A stretch of 5,804 nt of DNA from an uncultured Moheibacter sp. Lineage in GTDB: Bacteria; Bacteroidota; Bacteroidia; Flavobacteriales; Weeksellaceae. The DNA lies in assembly GCA_937875605.1 (NCBI GenBank), contig CALLXZ010000261.1:1-5804 (forward strand), read 5' to 3'. The position numbers and the translations under genes were made by a program. Within the stretch, counting starts at the first letter, position 1. Each line of letters opens with the position of its first letter. The notes beneath the pieces were generated by a model. That model was not told the origin of the DNA and did no database searches. It saw only the letters and a program-made list of their open reading frames with translations. Shown here in pieces: positions 1-5,804 of the stretch.

Positions 1-1959
1 ATTGGATACTTCATCATTATAATTCATGAACAATTCAGTTCTGAATTTTTTGGTTTGGTATTGAATTCCGGCTCTCACCAAAAGCGGTGCAACGTGACGC
101 AATGGAGCTTCATCGCCATTGTCCAATTCTTCTTCTCCTTTCTGGTAATTTACCGAAGATCTCAACATCAATTGATTTGTGAAATAAACTTCCAAATTCG
201 CTTCAAATCCAAATGCATAAGCTTTTGCGGCATTTTGAATTGCCTGTACCTGGCTCATTTCGCCTGCATAAATGATGGAATCTTGCCCGTTCAAAGTGAA
301 ATCTCTGCGCACCAAAGCATTTTTCAAATCGGTGTAGAATGCAGAAACATCAATTTTTGCAAATTTCCCGAATCTTTGGGTAATTCCGATTTCCCCATTA
401 TAAGCATATTCATGTTCTAAATCAGGATTTGGAATCACGACTGAGCCTGGTTCTGATTCGAAAATTTTCCCAATATCATCGATGTTCGGCGCACGGAATC
501 CGGTTGAGAAAACAGCACGTAAAGTCGTGTTATTTGTCGGATGATAATTCACGCCGATATTTCCGGTCAAAGCTCCTGTCTCGATTTTTGCTTCTGTGAA
601 TGGAAAATCGTAAAACTGAGAATTGAATTTAGATTTGGAAGAAATATGGTTGTAACGTAAACCTCCTTGAATTGTAATTTTTTCAATTGGTTTAAGTTCA
701 TACGAAACGTAGGCTGCATAAGAGTTCCAAGTTGCTCCGTCAGGATAACGAGATGAAAATTCTTCTTTCGTACCATCTACAACATTGGTAATCTCTCCGG
801 TGGAATTTACTTTATTAAATAAAGTTTCAATTCCATAATACAAAGTGCTTTTGGAATTGATGAATTTCAAGAAATCTAAATTCGCAGAATAAACATTTAC
901 TTTTTCAGTTTGATCTGTCCTGTCATTTTTTCCAAAATTCCTGTCGTGACGGCTTTCTTCAAAGAATTGATGTGCGAGATTTAGTTTCACATTGTTGTAG
1001 AAACCTTTGTCAGATTTGTTTTCAATTGATAAATTATTCATCATCCAGGTTTGTGGTCCGTAATACCATTCGGCTGAACGTAAATTTTCGTTTCTGTAAC
1101 GGATCAAACGGTCATAACGGGAAACATCTGAAGTTGTCGAATAATGAAATCCATAGTTCAAATCCCAATTAGCGTTTGGCGCAAAACGAAACTTCTGCAT
1201 CACGTTATATTGTTCATATCCGGTTTGAATTTGTTTTCTCGGATCGTCATTGTCCACCATGATGTCTTCTCCGTTTTCACGAATTACGTAATGGTTTCTC
1301 AAATACTCATCCGGTCCGTGAATTCCCATTTTCAAATCTCCAAAATCTGAAAATGTAAAACTGGTCAAAGATGAAAATTTCTTTCCGGCGAGATTGATAT
1401 GAGCGTGCGTTGTTTTCTCATTGTTAGCAGAAGAATAACGCGCCATCAACGAACCATCAACAAGCGTTTTATCGGTTGTAGAAAACTGAGGTGTTAATGT
1501 ATAAAAACTCATCACACCACCGATAGCGTCACTTCCATACATCAGAGAGCCAGGCCCCATCATGATTTCTGTGGATTGGATAGCATTTGCATCCAAAGCG
1601 ATTACATTTTGGAGATTCCCGCTTCTGAAAATGGCATTGTTCATACGAACTCCGTCTACAGAAATCAAAACTCGGTTAGTAGAAAATCCACGAATCATGG
1701 GACTTCCACCTCCTAACTGACTTTTTTGGATAAAAACTTCCGTATTTCCACCCAATAAATCGGCAACGGTCTGTGGATTCTGTAATTGAATATCTTTTGG
1801 TGAAATTGAAATTACTTTCTGGACAGTATTGGATTGCGGTGTACTCCAACGATTAGGAGAAATTACCACTCCGTCTAATTTTATTTCTGAAATTGTATCA
1901 TTTTGAGCAGTTGCAAAACTTGCTATAAGAATGAAAATTAAAAAGTAGATTTTTTTCAT
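1..1959 (-). CDS. TonB-dependent outer-membrane receptor, heme/hemoglobin-receptor-like (C-terminus cut by window edge)
   Basis: This reading frame is open from an ATG at 1959-1957 to the left edge, giving 653 residues without a stop, so the gene continues outside the window. The product should be a 22-strand outer-membrane barrel that imports a ligand using TonB energy. Residues 1-18 form a signal peptide (MKKIYFLIFILIASFATA, then Q19). IKLDGVVISPNR just after it is a candidate TonB box. The plug domain follows, with the typical MIRGFSTNRVLISVDGVRM at 88-106 and GPGSLMYGSDAIGG after it. The barrel begins near residue 165. FRAPN (488-492) and NPDL (511-514) match the FRAP/YRAP and NPNL/NPDL boxes known from heme and hemoglobin receptors. 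No carboxypeptidase-like N-terminal extension precedes the plug, so it is not the SusC type. By my recollection of the family, roughly the last 80-110 residues are missing. The ligand is inferred: heme or hemoglobin is the family guess, but the histidine expected between the two boxes is absent, so another iron complex is possible. It is transcribed divergently from the secreted propeller gene. Confidence 0.9.
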   Translation of the reverse strand, partial: MKKIYFLIFILIASFATAQNDTISEIKLDGVVISPNRWSTPQSNTVQKVISISPKDIQLQNPQTVADLLGGNTEVFIQKSQLGGGSPMIRGFSTNRVLISVDGVRMNNAIFRSGNLQNVIALDANAIQSTEIMMGPGSLMYGSDAIGGVMSFYTLTPQFSTTDKTLVDGSLMARYSSANNEKTTHAHINLAGKKFSSLTSFTFSDFGDLKMGIHGPDEYLRNHYVIRENGEDIMVDNDDPRKQIQTGYEQYNVMQKFRFAPNANWDLNYGFHYSTTSDVSRYDRLIRYRNENLRSAEWYYGPQTWMMNNLSIENKSDKGFYNNVKLNLAHQFFEESRHDRNFGKNDRTDQTEKVNVYSANLDFLKFINSKSTLYYGIETLFNKVNSTGEITNVVDGTKEEFSSRYPDGATWNSYAAYVSYELKPIEKITIQGGLRYNHISSKSKFNSQFYDFPFTEAKIETGALTGNIGVNYHPTNNTTLRAVFSTGFRAPNIDDIGKIFESEPGSVVIPNPDLEHEYAYNGEIGITQRFGKFAKIDVSAFYTDLKNALVRRDFTLNGQDSIIYAGEMSQVQAIQNAAKAYAFGFEANLEVYFTNQLMLRSSVNYQKGEEELDNGDEAPLRHVAPLLVRAGIQYQTKKFRTELFMNYNDEVSN

Positions 1960-1984
1960 AAAAATTGCTGTGTTAATTTGAGCA

Positions 1985-1992
1985 CAAACTTA
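1985..1992 (-). promoter_or_regulatory. Candidate -7 promoter element of the TonB-dependent receptor gene
   Basis: On the minus strand these bases read TAAGTTTG, a perfect match to the Bacteroidota sigma-A -7 consensus TAnnTTTG. It lies 25 bases upstream of the receptor ATG, leaving a short leader of about 20 nt. No TTG-type -33 element is visible at the usual distance, so the call rests on the -7 match and position only. Confidence 0.45.
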
Positions 1993-2055
1993 TTCTATTT
2001 AATCAAAATTTAACACTAATTACTATATTAATTTAATCACTATAAAATAATAAAT

Positions 2056-2063
2056 TATCTTTA
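2056..2063 (+). promoter_or_regulatory. Candidate -7 promoter element of the secreted propeller gene
   Basis: The bases read TATCTTTA, matching the Bacteroidota -7 consensus TAnnTTTG at all but the last position. They lie 28 bases before the ATG at 2092, so transcription would start near 2069 and give a leader of about 22 nt. That leader is A-rich (AAAAAATAAAAC) and has no Shine-Dalgarno sequence, which is usual for highly expressed genes in this phylum. No clear -33 TTG is present. Confidence 0.45.
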
Positions 2064-2091
2064 CGCATTAGCAAAAAATAAAACTAACACA

Positions 2092-4617
2092 ATGAAGAAA
2101 TTATTTACCAGTATTTTGTCTGTTTCTGCACTGAGTTTTGCATTCGGTCAGGAACTTTCATTGAATGCACCCACACATCTCGAAGCAAAAGCAAATTCAA
2201 TTAAATTCGCCGATCAGGTTGCTGCTTATGATGCCTTTTGGGAAGGAAAAGACCCAAACAAGAGAGGAAGCGGATTTAAACAAATGCAACGCTGGCAACA
2301 ACTTTGGAAGTATGAAGTGAAAGAAAACGGCACGCTTCCTACCGCACAAGAATTAGCGGCAAGCTGGAATGAACTTTTAGCTTTACAGAATAGCAGTCGT
2401 TTTAATGGGGTTAACAATAGTAACTGGATGCCACTTGGGCCTTTTACCCATACCAATCAAGGTTCATGGAGCGCAGGACAAGGCCGTGTAAACGTTACAT
2501 TAATTGATCCAAATGATCCAAATAAAATTTACATTGGGGCACCCGATGGAGGATTATGGGTTTCACCTGATCATGGGGAAACTTGGGATGCTTTAACAGA
2601 ATATTTACCTTCTTTAGGTGTTTCCGGAATTGCTGTAGATTATAATAATTCAAACATAATATATATATCCACTGGAGACGAAGATGCTTCTGACAGTTAT
2701 GGAATCGGGGTTTATAAGTCAATTGATGGAGGAGTGACGTGGAATCCAACTGGAGAAACAATAGTTGGCGGCACTTCGGTTATGGGAGAAATTTATATGC
2801 ATCCGACTAATTCTAATGTCTTATGGGTAGTTAGCTCAGAAGGTTTATTTAAAACAACAAATGGAGGAACTTCCTGGACGAAAACTCAAACAGGACGTGT
2901 CAAAGAAATACGTTTAAAACCAAATAATCCTGACGTTATTTACATCGTTCAACAAGTAGGCAACACCATTAATTTGTTAAAATCAACAGATGCGGGAGAT
3001 AGTTTTTCGAACATTCAGATTTTAGCTAATTCAGGAAGAACTGCAATTGATGTAACAGCTGCTAATCCTGAGTATCTGTATGTTTTGGTTTCCAATACAA
3101 ATGATACTTTTAAACAACTTATGCGTTCTGAGGATTCAGGAGCAACGTTTCAAGTAAGAAATAATTCAACCGATATTTATGACGGAAGTCAGCAAGCATG
3201 GTTTGACTTGGCTTTAGCTGCTTCAGACACCAATGCGGAAATGATTTTCACCGGCACTTTAAACGTTTGGAAATCTACAAATGGAGGAACTTCATTTGTG
3301 AGAGGAGCCGAGTGGAGTCAACCAGACGCAGTGAATTACACACATGCCGACATTCACGATATCAAATTTTTCAATGATAAAGTTTACGTAGGAAGTGACG
3401 GAGGCATTTACATCTCGGATGACAACGGCGCAACTTTTTCAGATAAAACTAAAAACGGATTAAACATTGGTCAGTTTTACAGAATCGACGTTGCTCCGGA
3501 AACTTCTTCTAAAATAGTAGGAGGATTACAAGATAATGGCGGATATGCTTTTGCAAATGATAACTGGATCAACTATCACGGTGCAGATGGAATGGATGCA
3601 GCTATCAACCCAACCATGTCCAATTTTTATTATGGATTTATTCAATTCGGTGGAAATATGTACCGTTATAATTCCAACAATCCGGGTGGAAATGGTCAAT
3701 TTGCAGGCAATGGACCTGAATCTGGAAACTGGGTTACACCATTAGAATTTGGGAATTCCGGAACATTATATGCTGGATATTCAAAATTATACCGATATTC
3801 AAGTGGATCATTTCTCTCTTCCTCTTCTACTACATTTAATCCTAAATTAGATCACATTCGGGTTGACCCAACTGATGACAAAAGAGTCTTAGTAGCTAAC
3901 ATAAATAGTGTAAGGCTTGCACAGAATCAAACTGAATATCCCCTTGACTTTGCTATACTCACTGCCCCTACAGGAGGCTGGGCGGGACAAATTACCAGCG
4001 TGGAATTTAATCAGGACAATCCAAATATTTTATATGTAACTTCTTCTAATCGAGTTTTTAAATCAATTGACAGCGGTGCAACTTGGGAAAACATTACACT
4101 TAATTTGCCTACCACACAGACAAAATATATGATTGCTCATCAGAAAAACTCTTTAAACAATACCATTTATGTTGCCACACGTAACGCCGTTTGGTACACA
4201 GATGATACGTTGGATGAATGGATTTTATTTAATACAAATTTACCTCACTCCCGAATTACGGATTTAGAAATAAACACAGTCGAAGGACATCTAGTGATTT
4301 CTACGTACGGAAGAGGCGTTTGGAGATCTCCGGTTGCAGAAAGCAGTTTATCTGTGGAAGAAGTTGGGGCAAATGATAACACGGCTTTAATTTATCCAAA
4401 TCCGGTTTCGAATGGAAAAGCTAAATTAAACATGTTGATCAATGAACCGGCTGAAGTAACGGTTTATTCCGTAGATGGAAAACTTGTCAAAAAACAATCT
4501 TTGAAACGAATTGATAATCAAACCGATTTGGATTTTTCAGGTTTGGCAAAAGGAACATACGTAATTACAATTAAATCTGAAAAACATTTAATTCGCAAGA
4601 AAGTATTGGTTAAATAA
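2092..4617 (+). CDS. T9SS-secreted Asp-box (BNR/sortilin-like) beta-propeller protein, function unknown
   Basis: This is a complete gene for 841 residues. Residues 1-19 are a Sec signal peptide (MKKLFTSILSVSALSFAFG, then Q20), which fixes the start. Residues 20-110 form a conserved lead-in with FWEGKDPNKRGSGFK at 49-63, followed by NWMPLGP (111-117) and GQGRVN (129-134), which introduce the propeller in this family. Asp-box motifs (S/T-x-D/N-x-G-x-T/S-W/F) start at residues 158, 210, 255, 298, 346, 395, 442 and 658, with a degenerate one at 703. HADIHD (418-423), QDNG (480-483) and GADGMD (497-502) are further conserved-looking motifs. The last propeller unit ends in TYGRGVWRS (738-746). A T9SS type A sorting domain spans about 766-841. 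The protein should be exported through the inner membrane by Sec, then released or attached at the surface by T9SS. Asp-box propellers occur in sialidases, GH74 glucanases, sortilins and proteases' partners. I see no sialidase RIP motif and cannot assign catalytic residues, so substrate and activity are unknown. It stands alone, with its own promoter and terminator. Confidence 0.93.
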   Translation: MKKLFTSILSVSALSFAFGQELSLNAPTHLEAKANSIKFADQVAAYDAFWEGKDPNKRGSGFKQMQRWQQLWKYEVKENGTLPTAQELAASWNELLALQNSSRFNGVNNSNWMPLGPFTHTNQGSWSAGQGRVNVTLIDPNDPNKIYIGAPDGGLWVSPDHGETWDALTEYLPSLGVSGIAVDYNNSNIIYISTGDEDASDSYGIGVYKSIDGGVTWNPTGETIVGGTSVMGEIYMHPTNSNVLWVVSSEGLFKTTNGGTSWTKTQTGRVKEIRLKPNNPDVIYIVQQVGNTINLLKSTDAGDSFSNIQILANSGRTAIDVTAANPEYLYVLVSNTNDTFKQLMRSEDSGATFQVRNNSTDIYDGSQQAWFDLALAASDTNAEMIFTGTLNVWKSTNGGTSFVRGAEWSQPDAVNYTHADIHDIKFFNDKVYVGSDGGIYISDDNGATFSDKTKNGLNIGQFYRIDVAPETSSKIVGGLQDNGGYAFANDNWINYHGADGMDAAINPTMSNFYYGFIQFGGNMYRYNSNNPGGNGQFAGNGPESGNWVTPLEFGNSGTLYAGYSKLYRYSSGSFLSSSSTTFNPKLDHIRVDPTDDKRVLVANINSVRLAQNQTEYPLDFAILTAPTGGWAGQITSVEFNQDNPNILYVTSSNRVFKSIDSGATWENITLNLPTTQTKYMIAHQKNSLNNTIYVATRNAVWYTDDTLDEWILFNTNLPHSRITDLEINTVEGHLVISTYGRGVWRSPVAESSLSVEEVGANDNTALIYPNPVSNGKAKLNMLINEPAEVTVYSVDGKLVKKQSLKRIDNQTDLDFSGLAKGTYVITIKSEKHLIRKKVLVK
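2563..4221 (+). repeat. Asp-box propeller repeats inside the secreted protein
   Basis: Eight clear Asp-boxes plus one degenerate copy (TDDTLDEW, residues 703-710) recur every 43-52 residues, apart from a 216-residue interval between the boxes starting at 442 and 658. Examples are SPDHGETW (158-165), SIDGGVTW (210-217), TTNGGTSW (255-262) and SIDSGATW (658-665). Each is preceded by a beta-strand pattern of the type NPNxIYVxT. Two boxes also share a 17-base identical stretch, ACAAATGGAGGAACTTC, at 2857-2873 and 3277-3293. The unit is a structural blade element, not a mobile or regulatory repeat. Confidence 0.85.
4387..4614 (+). other. T9SS type A C-terminal sorting domain of the secreted propeller protein
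   Basis: Residues 766-841 show the standard order of this domain. LIYPNPVSNGKAKLN comes first, then the strand pair AEVTVYSVDGKLVKK, then the DFSGLAKGTYVITI block, and a basic tail ending RKKVLVK at the last codon. The type IX machinery recognises this domain at the outer membrane and normally removes it. It implies that the genome encodes a type IX system, although no component of that system lies in this window. Confidence 0.93.
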
Positions 4618-4631
4618 TATAACCTACATAA

Positions 4632-4664
4632 ATAAAAAACCTCTGTTAAACAGAGGTTTTTTAT
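4632..4664. terminator. Bidirectional intrinsic terminator between converging genes
   Basis: A perfect 14-bp inverted repeat (4632-4645 with 4651-4664) surrounds the 5-base loop TTAAA. The core CCTCTG/CAGAGG is flanked by six A on the left and six T on the right. Read from either strand, the hairpin therefore ends in a U-run. It starts 15 bases after the propeller gene's stop and lies 17 bases beyond the pyruvate kinase stop at 4681-4683, so it can serve both genes. Confidence 0.9.
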
Positions 4665-4680
4665 ATCTATAAATTCTGAA

Positions 4681-5804
4681 TTAAATTGTAGTTAAACGAA
4701 CAGTGTTGGTCATTCCTTTTTCAAAAACCGGCATCGCATTTAGATTAATTACATAATCTCCCAATTCCACATATCCATAATTAAGTGCCAAGCGGTTTAC
4801 ATCTATCACGGTTTCATCGGTACTTCTGTCCGCCGGATTATAATACATCGCTTTCACACCCCACAAAAGATTCAATCTTCGGACGATATGACGATTGGGT
4901 GTATAAACCAAAATGTAGGAAATTGGACGATAAGAAGAAATCTGAAACGCAGTATAACCTGAGTAAGTAAGCGTGGAAATAGCCTTTGCACCGGTCAATT
5001 TCACCATTTCAGCTGCATTATAACACACGATTTTAGTGATAAACCGTTCATTTTTATTATTGGGTCTTAAAGTAGGAACATTGATCATATCCGAATCCTC
5101 TACTCTCTGTAAAATTTTTGTCATGGTTTCGATGACCTGAACCGGATATTTCCCAACCGAAGTTTCACCACTCAACATCACGGCATCAGCTCCGTCAAAA
5201 ACGGCATTTGCGACATCGTTTACCTCTGCGCGGGTTGGTGTGAGACTGCTAATCATACTTTCCATCATTTGCGTAGCCACAATCACCGGAATACGGCGAA
5301 GTTTTGCTTTCGCAATCAACATTTTCTGATATTGCGGTACCACTTCCATAGGCATTTCCACTCCTAAATCTCCACGTGCTACCATCAATCCATCTACCGT
5401 TGCGATGATTTCGTCTATGTTTTCCAACGCTTCCGGTTTTTCAATCTTTGCAATAATCGGGATTTTATAATCACATTGTGTTTTGATGATCTCCTGCAGA
5501 TCCAATACATCTTGTTTCGTTCTCACAAAGGAAAGCGCAATCCAATCCACTCCTTGGGAAATGGCAAATCGTGCATCATCAATATCTTTTTCTGTCAATG
5601 CCGGCAAAGATATTTTGGTATTGGGAAGATTTACTCCTTTTTTAGAGGAAAGAGGACCGCCTTGAACTACTTCCGCTTTCACTTCATCTATTTCATTGGT
5701 ACTGAGTACGCGCAATACTAATTTCCCGTCATCAATCAAAATATTTTCGCCCACCTTCACATCTTGGGGGAATTTTTTGTACGTCATAAACGCCTTTTCC
5801 CTAT
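4681..5804 (-). CDS. pyk: Pyruvate kinase (N-terminus cut by window edge)
   Basis: The cytoplasmic enzyme transfers phosphate from phosphoenolpyruvate to ADP, giving pyruvate and ATP in the last step of glycolysis. The frame is open from the right edge to a TAA at 4683-4681, with 373 whole residues visible. The Met codon at 5787-5785 is internal: the upstream codons (R-E-K-A-F) stay in frame, and the text MTYKKFPQDVKVGENILIDDGKL belongs to the middle B domain. By comparison with enzymes of about 470-480 residues, roughly the first 100 are missing. Counting from that Met, the family signature IPIIAKIEKPEAL lies at 109-121 with the active-site Lys114 and metal ligand Glu116. ARGDLGVE carries Asp140, the second metal ligand, and ATQMMESM contains Thr172. 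These spacings equal those of Lys270, Glu272, Asp296 and Thr328 in the rabbit muscle enzyme. GADAVMLSGETSVGKYP and the C-terminal domain follow, ending MTNTVRLTTI. All catalytic residues visible here are intact. The upstream promoter is not in the window. Confidence 0.97.
   Translation of the reverse strand, partial: REKAFMTYKKFPQDVKVGENILIDDGKLVLRVLSTNEIDEVKAEVVQGGPLSSKKGVNLPNTKISLPALTEKDIDDARFAISQGVDWIALSFVRTKQDVLDLQEIIKTQCDYKIPIIAKIEKPEALENIDEIIATVDGLMVARGDLGVEMPMEVVPQYQKMLIAKAKLRRIPVIVATQMMESMISSLTPTRAEVNDVANAVFDGADAVMLSGETSVGKYPVQVIETMTKILQRVEDSDMINVPTLRPNNKNERFITKIVCYNAAEMVKLTGAKAISTLTYSGYTAFQISSYRPISYILVYTPNRHIVRRLNLLWGVKAMYYNPADRSTDETVIDVNRLALNYGYVELGDYVINLNAMPVFEKGMTNTVRLTTI

Noticed and set aside
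55..1350. Plus-strand open frames at 55-420, 972-1172 and 1144-1350.
   Set aside because: They lie antisense to the continuous, clearly recognisable TonB-dependent receptor, have no protein-like features of their own and no promoter, so they are shadows.
1..1959. A possible frameshift or pseudogene in the receptor, because no complete open frame is seen in the window.
   Set aside because: Reading the minus strand codon by codon from 1959 to 1 shows 653 sense codons with plug and barrel motifs in the same frame. The gene is intact as far as it can be seen.
1997..2039. Direct repeat ATTTAATCA at 1997-2005 and 2031-2039 in the divergent promoter region, suggesting a pair of operator sites.
   Set aside because: In a region this rich in A and T, a rough estimate gives about one 9-base match by chance among all position pairs in 132 bp, so the repeat is not evidence of an operator by itself.
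2029..2057. Inverted repeat TAATTTA / TAAATTA around the plus-strand promoter.
   Set aside because: Only 7 A/T bases per arm with a 15-base spacer and no extension on either side. It is expected by chance in this composition.
2092..4617. Sialidase (neuraminidase) as the identity of the Asp-box protein.
   Set aside because: Asp-boxes alone are not specific to sialidases. No RIP motif is visible, and the double-propeller architecture differs from the usual six-bladed sialidase fold.
4681..5787. Pyruvate kinase starting at the ATG at 5787 as a short 368-residue enzyme.
   Set aside because: The frame continues upstream to the window edge and the residues after this Met belong to the middle of the enzyme, so the Met is internal and the gene is simply cut by the window.

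Overview
The window looks like chromosomal DNA from a member of the Bacteroidota, most likely a flavobacterium-type organism. The DNA is A/T-rich. Two genes start ATG-AAA/AAG behind A-rich leaders with no Shine-Dalgarno sequence. There are TAnnTTTG-like promoter elements, and one gene product carries a type IX secretion (T9SS) C-terminal sorting domain, a system restricted to this phylum. The species cannot be named from the sequence.

Layout: (1) Positions 1-1959, minus strand, hold an outer-membrane TonB-dependent receptor of the heme/hemoglobin-receptor-like type, open at the left edge so its C-terminus is missing. (2) Positions 1960-2091 are a 132-bp, very A/T-rich divergent promoter region with one plausible -7 element for each flanking gene. 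(3) Positions 2092-4617, plus strand, are a complete 841-residue secreted protein. It has a signal peptide, an N-terminal conserved segment, about 14 beta-propeller blade-like units (eight with clear Asp-box motifs) and a T9SS type A sorting domain. (4) Positions 4632-4664 form a perfect 14-bp-stem hairpin, A-rich on one side and T-rich on the other, placed to end transcription from both converging genes. (5) Positions 4681-5804, minus strand, are pyruvate kinase, open at the right edge so its N-terminus is missing. No gene-free stretch exceeds 132 bases. I see no tRNA, rRNA, insertion sequence, CRISPR array or origin.

The receptor and the secreted propeller protein share a divergent promoter region and both act at the cell surface, so co-regulation is possible but unproven. 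Pyruvate kinase is a glycolytic housekeeping enzyme that merely converges on them. I do not find a clearly new multi-gene system. The points most worth a second look are the receptor's FRAP/NPDL region, which lacks the histidine seen in classical heme receptors, and the probable double seven-bladed propeller of unknown function.
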